Of a stretch of 64,000 nucleotides of DNA, positions 17,448 through 27,618 are shown piece after piece (the first letter of the stretch is position 1; each line of letters begins with the position of its first letter). The notes beneath the pieces were generated by a model. It saw nothing but the letters and a program-made list of their open reading frames with translations. It was not told where the DNA came from and did no database searches. The stretch is from Fibrobacter sp. Its GTDB lineage: Bacteria > Fibrobacterota > Fibrobacteria > Fibrobacterales > Fibrobacteraceae. Where the stretch lies: contig JAKSIB010000009.1 of NCBI GenBank assembly GCA_024399065.1, positions 53,620 to 117,619 on the forward strand. The letters are read 5' to 3'. Both the position numbers and the translations under genes were made by a program.

Positions 17448-18092
17448 CCATCTTGCGCGCAAGATTTCCCTCTGCAAAAAAAGGACGCACTTTTCTGCAC
17501 AAAAAATATGCTCCCCAAAAGAAGTGGTTGTACCATCATGCACAAAAAATACACCGTCTGAAAAAAGAAGGTGGGCTATTCCGCGCAAAAAATACACCAT
17601 CTGAAAAAAGCGGGCGGGTTATTCCGCGCAAAAAATACACCATCTGAAAAAAGCGGGCGGGCTATTCTGCGCGTAAAATTCACCGTCTGAAAAAAGCGGG
17701 TGGGCTATTCCGCGCATAAAATTCACCATCAGAAAAAAGAAGGTGGCCAATTCTGCGCGTAAAATTCACCATCTGAAAAAAGCGGGCGGGCTATTCCGCG
17801 CAAAAGATTCACCTCCTAAAAGACGAGGATGCACAATCTTACGCAAAAAAATATGACCCCCGAAAGAAGAGGATGCACCATCTTACGCAAAAAATATGAC
17901 CCCTGAAAGACAAGGATGCACAATCTTACGCAAAAAATATGACCCCTGAAAGACAAGGATGCACCATCTTACGCAAAAAATATGACCCCTAAAAGACGAG
18001 GATGCACCATCTTACGCAAAAAATATGACCCCCGAAAGAAGAGGATGCACCATCATGCACGCAAGATTGCACGCCCAGCAAAAAAGGAGGCC
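17448..18092. repeat. Array of about fifteen 43-bp tandem repeats
   Basis: Units begin at 17448, 17490, 17533, 17576, 17619, 17662, 17705, 17748, 17791, 17834, 17878, 17921, 17964, 18007 and 18050. Nearly all are exactly 43 bp, with no spacers. A unit has a CCATCTTACGC or CTATTCCGCGC start, an A run, an ACACCATC or GACCCCTG centre and a second A-rich part. Two sub-types occur: one in units 4-9, the other in units 10-14; the outer units are more diverged. As 43 is not a multiple of 3, it is not a protein repeat. The whole gene-free stretch 17280-18126 consists of this array and short flanks. Confidence 0.9.
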
Positions 18093-18120
18093 CATCGCAA
18101 ATTTACGATGAGCCAACCTC
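18079..18120 (-). terminator. Terminator of the CE6 esterase gene
   Basis: Read leftward, GAGG and CATCG arms pair with CGATG and CCTCC around TAAATTTG and are followed by TTTTTT. The stem overlaps the last 43-bp unit. Confidence 0.75.
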
Positions 18121-18126
18121 TTTTTT

Positions 18127-19737
18127 TTACTTCACAGTCACTTTATAGGCACGACTTACGGCACCTACAGCCTGCAATACATAAGTTCCCTGGCGGAAGC
18201 CCACAGATTTCATACCGGCTTCAAAGTTGTCACCAACCACATCGATGCGCTTCATAAACTTTCCGTTCATGTCAAACACATTGTAGGATTGTTTTCCATG
18301 GGCAACGCCCACAACCTTGGAAAGAATGGCATCCTCACAATTGGTACTCCAAGAACCATCCGGACACCAATCGGGGCAATCGTCCTCACCTGTTGGGCAT
18401 GCTTCTGGCCCTGGTTCTGAAATTTGCAAGTAATCAATATCAAACCAGTCACCAGTTACGGTAAGGCGCAGGATATGTTCCCCTTCGGTCAATTTTACGG
18501 TAGACTCAACTTTATCAAAGTCACCAAAATCTTCAAAGCCTCCTTCTTGTCGAGGGACCGTGATTTTTTCAGTAATGTCTTCACCATCTACGGACAATTT
18601 AAAACTTGCAGTTCCATTATCTGAAACTACAGCGGCAAACAGATTGTATTCACCACTCTTAGCAACATTCACTGTGTATTCCAACCATTCATCAGCTTGA
18701 TTGTAGCCAACGACAACACCAGAGGCCTTCTTGTAAAGATCAACCCCAGTATCCTTGCGGTAATCGCTATCGCCATGGTTCTGAGAATCCTTATCATAGT
18801 AGGAATCATTTCCCTTGCCCACGCCAGGAATATCGAAATCTTCAGCCTCAATCTTGCCGGGAACAGCAAAAGCTTTACCCTTGAATGGTTTCTGAGGAAC
18901 CGGTTCCACAGGGGCTCGGTTAATAGCCTTCAACATCTGTTCCGCATAACGCTTACCCAAAGTCACATAGGCGTCGTGGCTAAAGTGGTAACGGTCTACC
19001 CCATTGCCTCCCAAACCTTCTGAGGATGCAAAATAGGTGTTGTCCATGGAATTGGGCAACTCGGAAACTCGCTTAGAATAACAGCAACCTTCACGGAGCA
19101 ATTCCCCAGCCACGAAAGGAACGGAGTCGGAACTCATGCCCAAGGCAGAAAGAAAATCATCGCGGGTCTTCTTCACAATTTTCGGCCAGTCAGGATAACC
19201 GCCATCGGTTTCGCCCTGGTGGAAAATAATGCCCTTGATAACGCCAACTTCCTGGGCCTTCTTGGCAATATCAATAATAGCCTTGGGAACGTTTCCGCTG
19301 GGTTCATATTCCTTGGCGTAGTTCACTAGCCAGCTTTCGGCTGTAGAAAGATAACTGGAATACTGATCCTTGTCGAACAACTTAATACTTGCACCACCTA
19401 CAGCCACAGGCACAATACCGATGGTCACATCGGGCATGCTGTCCGCCATGGTGCGACCAAACCAGTCCGCTACAGAAATAGTGTTGCCACAGTTGAACAA
19501 CGAAGGCACTGCAGGATAAACTTCGCCCAAGGTGTTACGGCCCTTGCCGCTGCACTTCTGAGAAGCAAAAATCTTGAAACGGGGATTTTCCACTTTGTCG
19601 GCGTTCTGAGCTTCGGCAGTGCCACCCATATTGGACTGACCATAGGCAAGATAAATGTGGAAATTAGGATCCGGCGCAGCATTTGCAACGCCTGCGAAAC
19701 AGGCCGCAGCGGCCATCGAAAGAAAAAGCTTTTTCAT
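18127..19737 (-). CDS. Secreted CE6-type carbohydrate acetylesterase with CBM6-like module
   Basis: The 536-residue protein starts at the ATG at 19737, with GGAG in front. It has a signal peptide (residues 1-20, ending VANA). The catalytic domain (about 22-275) is an SGNH-type acetylesterase with Ser35 in YGQSNMGG, a FHQGETD block, and VDRYHFSH near its end that holds the catalytic His. A CBM6-like module (about 285-430) begins PGKIEAEDFD and ends with YLQIS. A short Cys-rich linker is followed by a C-terminal segment (FDMNGKFMKRI to the final YKVTVK) that resembles a type IX sorting domain. It probably removes acetyl groups from xylan or similar polysaccharide outside the cell. The GH3 gene upstream is on the same strand but is separated by a terminator. 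Confidence 0.9.
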   Translation of the reverse strand: MKKLFLSMAAAACFAGVANAAPDPNFHIYLAYGQSNMGGTAEAQNADKVENPRFKIFASQKCSGKGRNTLGEVYPAVPSLFNCGNTISVADWFGRTMADSMPDVTIGIVPVAVGGASIKLFDKDQYSSYLSTAESWLVNYAKEYEPSGNVPKAIIDIAKKAQEVGVIKGIIFHQGETDGGYPDWPKIVKKTRDDFLSALGMSSDSVPFVAGELLREGCCYSKRVSELPNSMDNTYFASSEGLGGNGVDRYHFSHDAYVTLGKRYAEQMLKAINRAPVEPVPQKPFKGKAFAVPGKIEAEDFDIPGVGKGNDSYYDKDSQNHGDSDYRKDTGVDLYKKASGVVVGYNQADEWLEYTVNVAKSGEYNLFAAVVSDNGTASFKLSVDGEDITEKITVPRQEGGFEDFGDFDKVESTVKLTEGEHILRLTVTGDWFDIDYLQISEPGPEACPTGEDDCPDWCPDGSWSTNCEDAILSKVVGVAHGKQSYNVFDMNGKFMKRIDVVGDNFEAGMKSVGFRQGTYVLQAVGAVSRAYKVTVK

Positions 19738-19800
19738 GACATCTCCATACGTACGTACCATAAAAATACCCTATGGCAATAAAAACATACCTCCCAAACA

Positions 19801-19837
19801 AAAAATGCCATGGACGTATTGTCCACGGCATTCAAGG
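19801..19837 (-). terminator. Terminator of the GH3 gene
   Basis: Read leftward, ATGCCGTGGAC pairs with GTCCATGGCAT around AATAC and is followed by a T run, about 20 bases past the GH3 stop at 19854. Confidence 0.85.
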
Positions 19838-19853
19838 TCTGTGTCTATGATTT

Positions 19854-21893
19854 CTAGTAGCTCAAGCCAAATCCGTAGGGATAAAGTCCTTTCTTGCCGT
19901 CACCATCATTAATGGGAATCTGCTTAGCATTCTTGGGCCAAGTGTGGGGCAACTTACCAGAAGGCATTACGTTACCAAAGAGAACGTCGGCAACACCTGC
20001 GCCTTCACTGCCCGGAAGCCAGGCGGCCACAAAGGCGTCAGACAAGTTAATCAGATTTGTAATGGGCAGCGGACGTCCAGAAACGAGAACCAGGACAACC
20101 TTCTTACCAGCATCCTTCCAAGCCTTCATCTGTTCTTCATAAGCCTTGGTGTTTTCAAAATGGGTCATATGGGAACGTTCCGTGGTAAACAACTTGTTGT
20201 CAAAATCCTTTTCACGGAAATCGCCGAACCATTCAGCATAAGGAGTTTCACCGATTACAAAGATCACGGTACCAGCACTGTCCAGATTTTCGGTACGAGC
20301 GCCAACGGCAACTTGATCGATACCGCCCTGAATGGAAGTTGCACCCGGAACTTCACCGCGGGTACCCTGCCAACCCAGAGTCCATGCGCCGCACTGAAGG
20401 CCAGTATTATCGGCATGAGATCCAGTCACAAAAACAGGAGCCGCCTTGGACAAGGGAAGAACAGACTCATTCTTCAAAAGGACCAAGCTCTTTTGCACAG
20501 CTTCGCGGGCAAGGGATCGATGAGCTGCACTACCGATATTTTCTGCGACACCCACATACTTGGCGGGGCCCATGGAATTTTCAAATCGACCCGCACGAAT
20601 TTTCACTCGAAGAATGCGGCGGGTAGCGTCCTTGACTCGTTCTTCGGAAACCTTTTTCTTTTCAACCAAGGTCTTTAAGGATTCCATGAAAGCTTCTGCA
20701 GAAGAAGGCACCATGGCCAAGTCAATACCTGCGTTAATGGCACGACGGACAGCTTCTTCGCTAGAGATGTTGGTCTTTTTTCCGGAGTAGTCACCTGCGT
20801 TACCCGGAGTTGTGGAATGCTGAATGCCTTCCCAGTCCGCAATTACAAAACCGTCAAAGCCAAGTTCTGTTTTCAGCCAGCCGGTGAGGCGCAAGGAGTC
20901 CACATGCTGATGGACACCGCGGATGGTATTGAAGCTGGCCATCACACTTTGGGCACCCTGTTCTACAGCAGCAACGTAGGGCGGCAAATGAAGTTCACGA
21001 ATCTTCTTGTCGTTCACTTTCACATCCCCACGGTCCCAACCCTTGTCGGTTCCGCCATCGCCAATAAAGTGTTTGATGGTTCCCACCACGCGCCATTCTG
21101 CGTCAAAATGGTCCCCCTGCATACCGCGAAGGAATGCGGAGCCCAAGTCAATAGCAAGTTCCGGCTTTTCTCCAAAGCCTTCGTAAGTACGTCCCCAACG
21201 TTCATCCTGAGGAACGCTCAAGGCAGGCGCGAAATTGTAATCAATGTGGGCAGCCCACATTTCTTCGGCAACAGCCTTACCAATACGGCGAACAAGAGCG
21301 GAATCTCGAGTTGCACCGAGGCCAATGTTATGAGGATAAACCGTAGCATTGATAACATCAGCAACACCATGAACGTTATCCTTACCATAGCTCACAGGAA
21401 TTTTCTGAGCCCAGGCGTTCTTGTAGAATTCTGCAGCATAGGCACCACCACCCTGCAAGGCAGAACCGCAAATGCTGTTACCGCATTTTACATTTGGAAC
21501 CATGGCCTGGGTCATCTGGGCAATCATGTCATCGATGGTCATGCCAGACATCAAAGAGTCAATCTGGTCTTCGATGGGATCGCGCTTCAAAATAATCTTG
21601 GCCGGGTTCTTGGGATCGACGACAGCGGCCACAGACAAAGTTTCCGGCAAGAAACCGGTCTTGCGGACAATCAAAACCTGAGGATCGGCAACCTTGTCCT
21701 TGATAGTGAACTTACCCTTAGCATTGGAAAGGGTTCGAGCATCGGGTAAAAGGTTCGGCAAGGTCTTAATGCTAACCACAGCATCCTTAATGGGTGCGCC
21801 AGATTCATTAAATACAGAACCCTGAACAGCAGCGTTGGCCATAGAGGCCAAAAACAAAGTAACAGCAGCGGAAAGGAGACGTTTTTTCTTCAT
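19854..21893 (-). CDS. Secreted GH3 beta-glucosidase/xylosidase-like glycosidase
   Basis: This 679-residue protein has a signal peptide (residues 1-21). A carboxypeptidase-regulatory-like beta domain (about 23-103) follows, then a GH3 catalytic barrel (about 110-420) with IKHFIGDGG and the nucleophile Asp353 in FVIADWEGI, and the second GH3 domain (about 440-679), ending in YGFGLSY as many GH3 enzymes do. The expected reaction is exo-hydrolysis of beta-linked glucosides or xylosides with retention. No fibronectin-III domain is visible at the C-terminus. It is the neighbour of the CE6 esterase, which fits shared use on plant cell-wall polysaccharide. It reads divergently from the M6 protease, 122 bases apart. 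Confidence 0.92.
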   Translation of the reverse strand: MKKKRLLSAAVTLFLASMANAAVQGSVFNESGAPIKDAVVSIKTLPNLLPDARTLSNAKGKFTIKDKVADPQVLIVRKTGFLPETLSVAAVVDPKNPAKIILKRDPIEDQIDSLMSGMTIDDMIAQMTQAMVPNVKCGNSICGSALQGGGAYAAEFYKNAWAQKIPVSYGKDNVHGVADVINATVYPHNIGLGATRDSALVRRIGKAVAEEMWAAHIDYNFAPALSVPQDERWGRTYEGFGEKPELAIDLGSAFLRGMQGDHFDAEWRVVGTIKHFIGDGGTDKGWDRGDVKVNDKKIRELHLPPYVAAVEQGAQSVMASFNTIRGVHQHVDSLRLTGWLKTELGFDGFVIADWEGIQHSTTPGNAGDYSGKKTNISSEEAVRRAINAGIDLAMVPSSAEAFMESLKTLVEKKKVSEERVKDATRRILRVKIRAGRFENSMGPAKYVGVAENIGSAAHRSLAREAVQKSLVLLKNESVLPLSKAAPVFVTGSHADNTGLQCGAWTLGWQGTRGEVPGATSIQGGIDQVAVGARTENLDSAGTVIFVIGETPYAEWFGDFREKDFDNKLFTTERSHMTHFENTKAYEEQMKAWKDAGKKVVLVLVSGRPLPITNLINLSDAFVAAWLPGSEGAGVADVLFGNVMPSGKLPHTWPKNAKQIPINDGDGKKGLYPYGFGLSY

Positions 21894-21970
21894 ACTACAA
21901 ATTTAAGCAAAAACGTGTAGGATTTCATAAAAAATGCACCTAATCCAGTGTACAATTGAAAACAAAGGAT

Positions 21971-22010
21971 TTGACAGACCTCATTTTTGGGTATATTGTA
22001 TAAAAAGGTG
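21971..22010 (+). promoter_or_regulatory. Probable promoter and ribosome-binding site of the M6 protease
   Basis: TTGACA at 21971-21976 is followed after 17 bases by TATTGT at 21994-21999, a plausible sigma-70-type pair. AAGGTG precedes the ATG at 22016. Weak evidence beyond the -35 match. Confidence 0.5.
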
Positions 22011-22015
22011 TAATT

Positions 22016-23968
22016 ATGGGATGTTTGAAGAATTGGGTATTTGGCGGATTAGTGTTCGCTCTTTGCGGCACGTCCTTTGCAGACATAGTCTATCAGGGAA
22101 AGCGAGTTCAGGCTTGGCCCGACGAAGCCATCACAAAGTTCGACAACTCGCGAGGCGCCTGGAAAAATTCAGGGACGACAAGCGTGATGTTTGCTCCACC
22201 AATGGAAAAAAGCCACTACTCCTCCCCCAAGGGGAAAATCTACGGTCTCACCCTGCTGGTAGACTTTTCAGATCAAACAGCACCTGTCACCAAGGAAGAA
22301 ATTTCCGACTGGCTGAACAAGGAAGGTTTCAATCGTGACGGTTGTAACGGTTCGGTCCGTGATTACTATCTGGATGTCTCCAATGGCCAACTGGATTTTA
22401 CCAACGAAGTCTTCGGCTGGTACCGAGCCAAGTATCCAAAGTCTTATTACGAAGGGCTGGAAGGTTATTCCGGTTCCGATGTTTTGGTCAAAGAAATTTT
22501 TGAATACTTCGATTCCCTGGTGGATTACTCCCGCTACGACAACGACAAAGACGGCATTACTGAAGCCATCAATATCGTGTACGCGGGTCCCGGTCTAACA
22601 TGGGGGCAGGGACTTTGGCCTCACGCCGGCTGGTCCAATGAAACTCGCGATGGAGTCAAACTTCAGAAGCACCAGATGACGGACATGCCGGGCAAATTTT
22701 CCATCTATGTTTTCATTCATGAAAATGGACACATGGTTTTTGGTTGGCCCGACCTTTACTGGTACGGCGACTACTGCACCATGGGAAACCGCGCAAACGA
22801 CTTGAATCCGATTGCAATCAACGATTTCTACCGCGCAGACCAAGGCTGGATTCCCTTTGTAGATGTAACAGCAGAAGACATCGGCAAGGTTTCTACAACT
22901 GCAGGGGAACAATGTTACCGCTTCAAGAACCCCGCCCGCCCCGACAAGGAAGGCTTAGTCTGGTCCTACGTGAAAAACGATGGACGAAACAAATCGCTGA
23001 AAGGCAGCGGCATTCTGATGCAGCATTACGACTTCTCCATCGAAGGGAATTCTGCGGCAAATAAACTAGGACTGCGAATTGTACACGCAGATTCCAAGGG
23101 TAAGAACAGCGATCCCGAAAACGACCAGTGGCCCTCACCAGGAAGCCGTGCGGGAGCATTCTTCAGCGGGAGTTATAACGTATTTTCTGACGCGATGTAT
23201 CCGGCAATCCGCTGGTACAGCGGCGCAGAAACTGGGCTGAAATTCACGGACGTCAGTGTTAGCGGAAACAGCCTCAGTTTCTGCCTCGGTGGCGATTGCA
23301 CCGATTACAATGCAGAACCTTTCGTAGAAACCGAAATTACCCTCGCCACCGAATTGCCCATCAGCGACAGCTACGCCCCTGTGACCGTCGATTTGCAGGG
23401 AGCAAAGGTCGCCGAAGCACTCGGTATCGCACAAAACGAAATTGCAACCAAGACTAGTTTCTACGCCGTTGAACCCGATGGTTACCTGAACAGCGAAACC
23501 ACCGGCGAAGGCACCGGCCACTGGTTTGATACCAAGGGCGCCGTTGCCCAGTGGAATACAAACGGCCCCAGTATCGTATTCTCCAACGTGAATCTCAACA
23601 CCATGACTACCAAGGTGGGGCACATGCCTAACCTGGTAAAGCCGGGTGACACCTTCACCATCAAGCAGGCTGTTGTCTACAAAAACAAACAGGTGACATT
23701 CACAATTACCATAAAAATTCCCGTCGAAGAAACCGGCAGCGATTCTGGCGAAAATTCTGGCAAGGATTCCACGGTTGTTTCAGACTCCAGCACCACGGCC
23801 ATCGCCCAGCTGCGTCAAATTCCCCTGGACTTGTCCGCAACCGCAATCCAGTACTTCGACATGAACGGAAACGCCCTAAAGGCTTCCCCCAAGCAGGCAG
23901 GCGTCTACCTAATGCGTGAAATGAAAAACGGAAAGGCAATCCGCCAATCCGTTATTCGAGTCAAGTAG
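22016..23968 (+). CDS. Secreted M6-family metalloprotease with type IX-like C-terminal domain
   Basis: The 650-residue protein has a signal peptide (residues 1-22, ending SFAD). The catalytic domain (about 75-400) has the zinc motif HENGHMVFGWPD, starting at residue 235, which fits the M6 form HExxHxxGxxD. A region at about 440-580 resembles DUF4859. A Ser/Gly-rich linker leads to the last about 45 residues, which have YFDMNGNAL, GVYLMR and a final SVIRVK, much like the sorting domain of the CE6 esterase. So it is probably a surface or secreted zinc peptidase. The start has AAGGTG and a likely promoter. It stands alone, with its 3' end against the convergent glnQ gene, 3 bases apart. Confidence 0.88.
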   Translation: MGCLKNWVFGGLVFALCGTSFADIVYQGKRVQAWPDEAITKFDNSRGAWKNSGTTSVMFAPPMEKSHYSSPKGKIYGLTLLVDFSDQTAPVTKEEISDWLNKEGFNRDGCNGSVRDYYLDVSNGQLDFTNEVFGWYRAKYPKSYYEGLEGYSGSDVLVKEIFEYFDSLVDYSRYDNDKDGITEAINIVYAGPGLTWGQGLWPHAGWSNETRDGVKLQKHQMTDMPGKFSIYVFIHENGHMVFGWPDLYWYGDYCTMGNRANDLNPIAINDFYRADQGWIPFVDVTAEDIGKVSTTAGEQCYRFKNPARPDKEGLVWSYVKNDGRNKSLKGSGILMQHYDFSIEGNSAANKLGLRIVHADSKGKNSDPENDQWPSPGSRAGAFFSGSYNVFSDAMYPAIRWYSGAETGLKFTDVSVSGNSLSFCLGGDCTDYNAEPFVETEITLATELPISDSYAPVTVDLQGAKVAEALGIAQNEIATKTSFYAVEPDGYLNSETTGEGTGHWFDTKGAVAQWNTNGPSIVFSNVNLNTMTTKVGHMPNLVKPGDTFTIKQAVVYKNKQVTFTITIKIPVEETGSDSGENSGKDSTVVSDSSTTAIAQLRQIPLDLSATAIQYFDMNGNALKASPKQAGVYLMREMKNGKAIRQSVIRVK

Positions 23969-23971
23969 TTT

Positions 23972-24715
23972 TTACTTCTTGATGGCCGCCAAGAAATCCT
24001 TCAGGCGGTCATCCTTGGGATGCTCAAAGATTTCCTCAGGAGTTCCCTGTTCCTTAATGACGCCATCGGCAAAGAACAACACGCGGTTAGCCACTTCACG
24101 GGCAAAGCCCATTTCGTGGGTCACCACCAGCATGGTCATGCCAGACTGTGCAAGGTCCTTCATAATCTTCAGGACTTCGCCCACCATTTCAGGATCCAAG
24201 GCGCTGGTAGGTTCATCAAACAAGATGGCTTCGGGATTCATGGCGGTAGCGCGGGCGATGGCCACACGCTGTTGCTGACCACCAGAAAGCTGCGCCGGGT
24301 AATGGTCCGCACGATCAGCCAAGCCCACACGTTCCAAAAGTTCCTTGGCTCGCTTTTCACCTTCAGCCTTAGTCATCATGCCCAGTTTCACAGGAGCGAA
24401 CATGATATTTTCCAAGGCAGTCATGTTCTTGAACAAGTTAAACTGCTGGAACACCATGCCAACGCGGGCTCGAATAGAAGGCTTAGAAACCTTCTTGTCA
24501 AGAATGCTCTTGCCGTCCAGCAGAATATCGCCGCTGGTGGGCTTTTCCAGCAAATTCAACTGGCGCAAGAAAGTAGACTTACCGCAACCGGAAGGTCCGA
24601 TAATAGCCACCACGTCACCCTTGTGGAATTCCACATTGATGTTCTTCAAAATCTGCTTGTCGCCATAGGACTTGCAGAGGTTCTTCACTTCAATCATTAC
24701 TTGCTTTTCACTCAT
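23972..24715 (-). CDS. glnQ: Polar amino-acid ABC transporter ATPase
   Basis: The 247-residue protein is an ABC ATPase of the polar amino-acid uptake family. Walker A is GPSGCGKST, the signature is [14 protein letters not shown], Walker B is [12 protein letters not shown], and the switch histidine is in VVTHEMGFA. The closest match in kind is GlnQ/HisP. It follows the receptor-permease fusion gene after 10 bases, with AAGGAGG before the ATG at 24715, so both proteins are made together and form one importer. The exact substrate is not known. Confidence 0.94.
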   Translation of the reverse strand: MSEKQVMIEVKNLCKSYGDKQILKNINVEFHKGDVVAIIGPSGCGKSTFLRQLNLLEKPTSGDILLDGKSILDKKVSKPSIRARVGMVFQQFNLFKNMTALENIMFAPVKLGMMTKAEGEKRAKELLERVGLADRADHYPAQLSGGQQQRVAIARATAMNPEAILFDEPTSALDPEMVGEVLKIMKDLAQSGMTMLVVTHEMGFAREVANRVLFFADGVIKEQGTPEEIFEHPKDDRLKDFLAAIKK

Positions 24716-24725
24716 GACATCCTCC

Positions 24726-26936
24726 TTAGCGTTCGTTCTTCTTCAGTCTCTTTTCAAGACGGGCAACGCAAGCAGAAAGACCTGCCACGATGATGAAGTA
24801 AACCACAGCCACAGACAACAGCGGGAACATGGCTTCGTAAGTAAGGCTTCGAATAATGTCGCCACCGCGAGTCAAATCAGTAAGGCCGATGTAGCCGCAA
24901 ATAGAAGTTTCCTTGATGAGGGAAATAAATTCGTTGGTCAAAGCCGGCAAGGAATTCTTGAATGCCTGGGGATAAACCACGTGAATCATCACCGTCTTGA
25001 ACTTCAAGCCAAGACTGCGGCCTGCTTCAATCTGACCCGGATCCACAGCCTTGATACCGCCGCGGATAATTTCAGAAACGTAAGCGCCGGAGTTGATACC
25101 GAAGGCAATCACAGCCACCAGCAGTTTGTTGATATTCACGGAAGAGAATACGATGTAGTAGATGATCAACAGCTGCACCATCATAGGAGTGCCGCGGATG
25201 ATGGCGAGATATGCCTTGCAGAACCAATTGGCAATCTTGTACTTGCCGTTAAATTCGTGGTTCACGCGAACCATGGCCACCAGGAAGCCAATCAAAATAC
25301 CAAGAATTGCGGCACAGAAGGCAATAATCAAAGTGTTACGGAGACCTTCGGCAATGTACTTCCAGCGGTTATCCTTGATGAAGTTCTTGTGGAACTTGTC
25401 ACCGAAGCTTTCCTGAGTCGCATCCAGTTCACCTGTGCGAACAAGAATCACCACCTTGTTGTCCACCAGCTTGTCGGTGAAGTTAATGGACTTCTTGCGT
25501 TCTTCAGTAACGGTAAAGCCAGAGAGACCAAGATCAGCCTTGCCGGAACTTACAGCGTTAATGACGGCGTCGAATTCAATATCCTGAATTTCCAACACGC
25601 GACCCATCTTGTCGGCCAAGTAGTAGGCCAGTTCGATTTCAAGGCCGACAATATTTTCACCTTCATGGTATTCGTAGGGCGGGAACTGGGCGTTAGTAGC
25701 CAGCACCAAATGTTCACCTTCCTTCACCTTCTGGGCATAATGGAATTCGCCGGTTCCGTTGATGTAAGTATTCATCAAGGAATCGAAAATGCCATTTTCG
25801 CGCATTTCCTTCAAAGCCAGATTGAAGGTATCCAAGAGACCAGTACGTTCCTTGGCAATGACGCCAGCGTAGGTTTCTTCCACAAAGGCTTCTTCCAAAA
25901 TGCGAAGTGTGGGATTCTGCTTTACGAAGTAAATTGCCGGCTGGTCATCCAGAAGGACGGCGTCAATCTTGCCCTGTTTCAAAGCCTGAACGGCATCGGC
26001 CAACTTGGTGTAACGTTCCACCTGAATCTTGGCAGTATCGCCACCGTATTCAGAAGCATAGATGTCGGCGGTGTTACCAATCTGGACGCCCACCTTCTTA
26101 TGACCAAGATCGCTAACAGCAAAAACCTTATTGTCCAGGTCGCTGGGCTTGATGTCACTACGGACCATGACCACGACCTTGTTGTCCACCAGCTTGTCAG
26201 TAAAGTTAATGGACTTTTTGCGTTCTTCAGTAACGGTAAAGCCAGAGAGACCAAGATCAGCCTTGCCGGAACTTACAGCGTTAATGACGGCGTCGAATTC
26301 AATATCCTGAATTTCCAACACGCGACCCATCTTGTCGGCCAAGTAGTAGGCCAGTTCGATTTCAAGGCCGACAATATTTTCACCTTCATGGTATTCGTAG
26401 GGCGGGAACTGGGCGTTAGTAGCCAGCACCAAATGTTCACCTTCCTTCACCTTCTGGGCATAATGGAATTCGCCGGTTCCGTTGATGTAAGTATTCATCA
26501 AGGAATCGAAAATGCCATTTTCGCGCATTTCCTTCAAAGCCAGATTGAAGGTATCCAAGAGACCAGTACGTTCCTTGGCAATGACGCCAGCGTAGGTTTC
26601 TTCCACAAAGGCTTCTTCCAAAATGCGAAGTGTGGGATTCTGCTTTACGAAGTAAATTGCCGGCTGGTCATCCAGAAGGACGGCGTCAATCTTGCCCTGT
26701 TTCAAAGCCTGAACGGCATCGGCCAACTTGGTGTAACGTTCCACCTGAATCTTGGCAGTATCGCCACCGTATTCAGAAGCATAGATGTCGGCGGTGTTAC
26801 CAATCTGGACGCCCACCTTCTTATGACCAAGGTCGCTGACCTTGTGAACCTTATTTGCCAGGGCATTATCTTCGCAACCGGTAAAGGCCAGGGCGAAAAC
26901 AAGCAAGGACAGCAATGAAATCAGTTTTTTTGCCAT
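24726..26936 (-). CDS. Amino-acid ABC importer: duplicated substrate-binding lobes fused to permease
   Basis: This 736-residue protein starts at the ATG at 26936 (AAGGAA in front). Residues 1-20 form a lipoprotein signal with lipobox FTGC (Cys21). Residues 33-273 and 274-about 497 are two near-identical copies of a 241-residue unit. In each unit the part that is normally second in the receptor ([14 protein letters not shown] to NTYING) comes first, and the normally first part ([15 protein letters not shown] to FTDKLVDNK) comes second. Only the middle pair is in the usual order. Residues about 535-736 are a HisM-type permease with five membrane spans and the EAA loop [12 protein letters not shown]. 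With GlnQ it forms a polar amino-acid importer. Whether the duplicated form is functional is not known. Confidence 0.9.
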   Translation of the reverse strand: MAKKLISLLSLLVFALAFTGCEDNALANKVHKVSDLGHKKVGVQIGNTADIYASEYGGDTAKIQVERYTKLADAVQALKQGKIDAVLLDDQPAIYFVKQNPTLRILEEAFVEETYAGVIAKERTGLLDTFNLALKEMRENGIFDSLMNTYINGTGEFHYAQKVKEGEHLVLATNAQFPPYEYHEGENIVGLEIELAYYLADKMGRVLEIQDIEFDAVINAVSSGKADLGLSGFTVTEERKKSINFTDKLVDNKVVVMVRSDIKPSDLDNKVFAVSDLGHKKVGVQIGNTADIYASEYGGDTAKIQVERYTKLADAVQALKQGKIDAVLLDDQPAIYFVKQNPTLRILEEAFVEETYAGVIAKERTGLLDTFNLALKEMRENGIFDSLMNTYINGTGEFHYAQKVKEGEHLVLATNAQFPPYEYHEGENIVGLEIELAYYLADKMGRVLEIQDIEFDAVINAVSSGKADLGLSGFTVTEERKKSINFTDKLVDNKVVILVRTGELDATQESFGDKFHKNFIKDNRWKYIAEGLRNTLIIAFCAAILGILIGFLVAMVRVNHEFNGKYKIANWFCKAYLAIIRGTPMMVQLLIIYYIVFSSVNINKLLVAVIAFGINSGAYVSEIIRGGIKAVDPGQIEAGRSLGLKFKTVMIHVVYPQAFKNSLPALTNEFISLIKETSICGYIGLTDLTRGGDIIRSLTYEAMFPLLSVAVVYFIIVAGLSACVARLEKRLKKNER
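25495..26108. repeat. 614-bp identical direct repeat, second copy (partner 26218-26831)
   Basis: By eye, bases 25495-26108 match 26218-26831 without a mismatch at an offset of 723 bp. Just outside, both ends show several differences. The repeat lies within the receptor part of the ABC importer gene. Confidence 0.85.
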
Positions 26937-27037
26937 CAAGCAGATTCCTTTAAAAACGTTATGGGCGAAATATAGAATTCTGAGAAAATTGCTAAATTTG
27001 TCCCCCGTAAAAACGAAAGGCATTTAGAAGATTTTAT

Positions 27038-27517
27038 ATGGCTACTGAACTTAACGAAGAAGAACGCTTCCAGCTGGAATGGATCATGAACCACCACATG
27101 GAAGACAAGGACAAGGCTCGCCTGCAGGCTGAAGAAGCCGAACTGGCCGCCCGCCCCCAGACTCGTGGCCCCCGCGGTAAGAAAATGCGCCGCAGCCCCT
27201 CCAGCTGGGAACTTCCCGTACCCGAAGATGAAATCGACCTTCACGGCTACACCTCCGAAGAGGCTGCTGCCGCTGTGGAACGCCGCATCGACGACCTCCT
27301 GATTGCCGGTTTGAGCGTTCTGCGAGTCATTCACGGTGGCGGAAACCCGGAATACGGCAATGTGAAGCACATTATCGACCGTAAGGCCCGCACCGAATGG
27401 AGCAATCGCATCGTTTTGTACAAGGTTGAACCCGATAACGCCGGTTCCAGCATCATGAAATTGGGCAAACCGGCCCCGAAACTGAACTCCAAGGGCAAGC
27501 CAAAAGCCAAGAAATAG
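27038..27517 (+). CDS. Smr-domain protein
   Basis: The 159-residue protein has a charged N-terminal helical part (residues 1-60), a Smr domain (about 62-140) with EIDLHGYTSEEA and VIHGGGNPEYG, and a lysine-rich tail. The Smr domain, first known from MutS2, is a nicking-type nuclease or nucleic-acid binding fold; here the DLHG and HGxG motifs are present. The cellular role is not shown by the context. It reads divergently from the ABC importer, about 100 bases apart. tRNA-Pro follows on the same strand after about 100 bases. Confidence 0.88.
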   Translation: MATELNEEERFQLEWIMNHHMEDKDKARLQAEEAELAARPQTRGPRGKKMRRSPSSWELPVPEDEIDLHGYTSEEAAAAVERRIDDLLIAGLSVLRVIHGGGNPEYGNVKHIIDRKARTEWSNRIVLYKVEPDNAGSSIMKLGKPAPKLNSKGKPKAKK

Positions 27518-27618
27518 CGCCAAAAAGGCTAAAACGGCAAAAAATCGAAATTTTTCACTTTTTTGTCGCTTTCCCCTTTAAAAAGTCCAATGTTCTATCT
27601 ATATTTGGACTCACAAAA

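Noticed and set aside
17448..18092. CRISPR array
   Set aside because: The 43-bp units are directly joined, drift in sequence and have no unique spacers; no cas gene is in the window.
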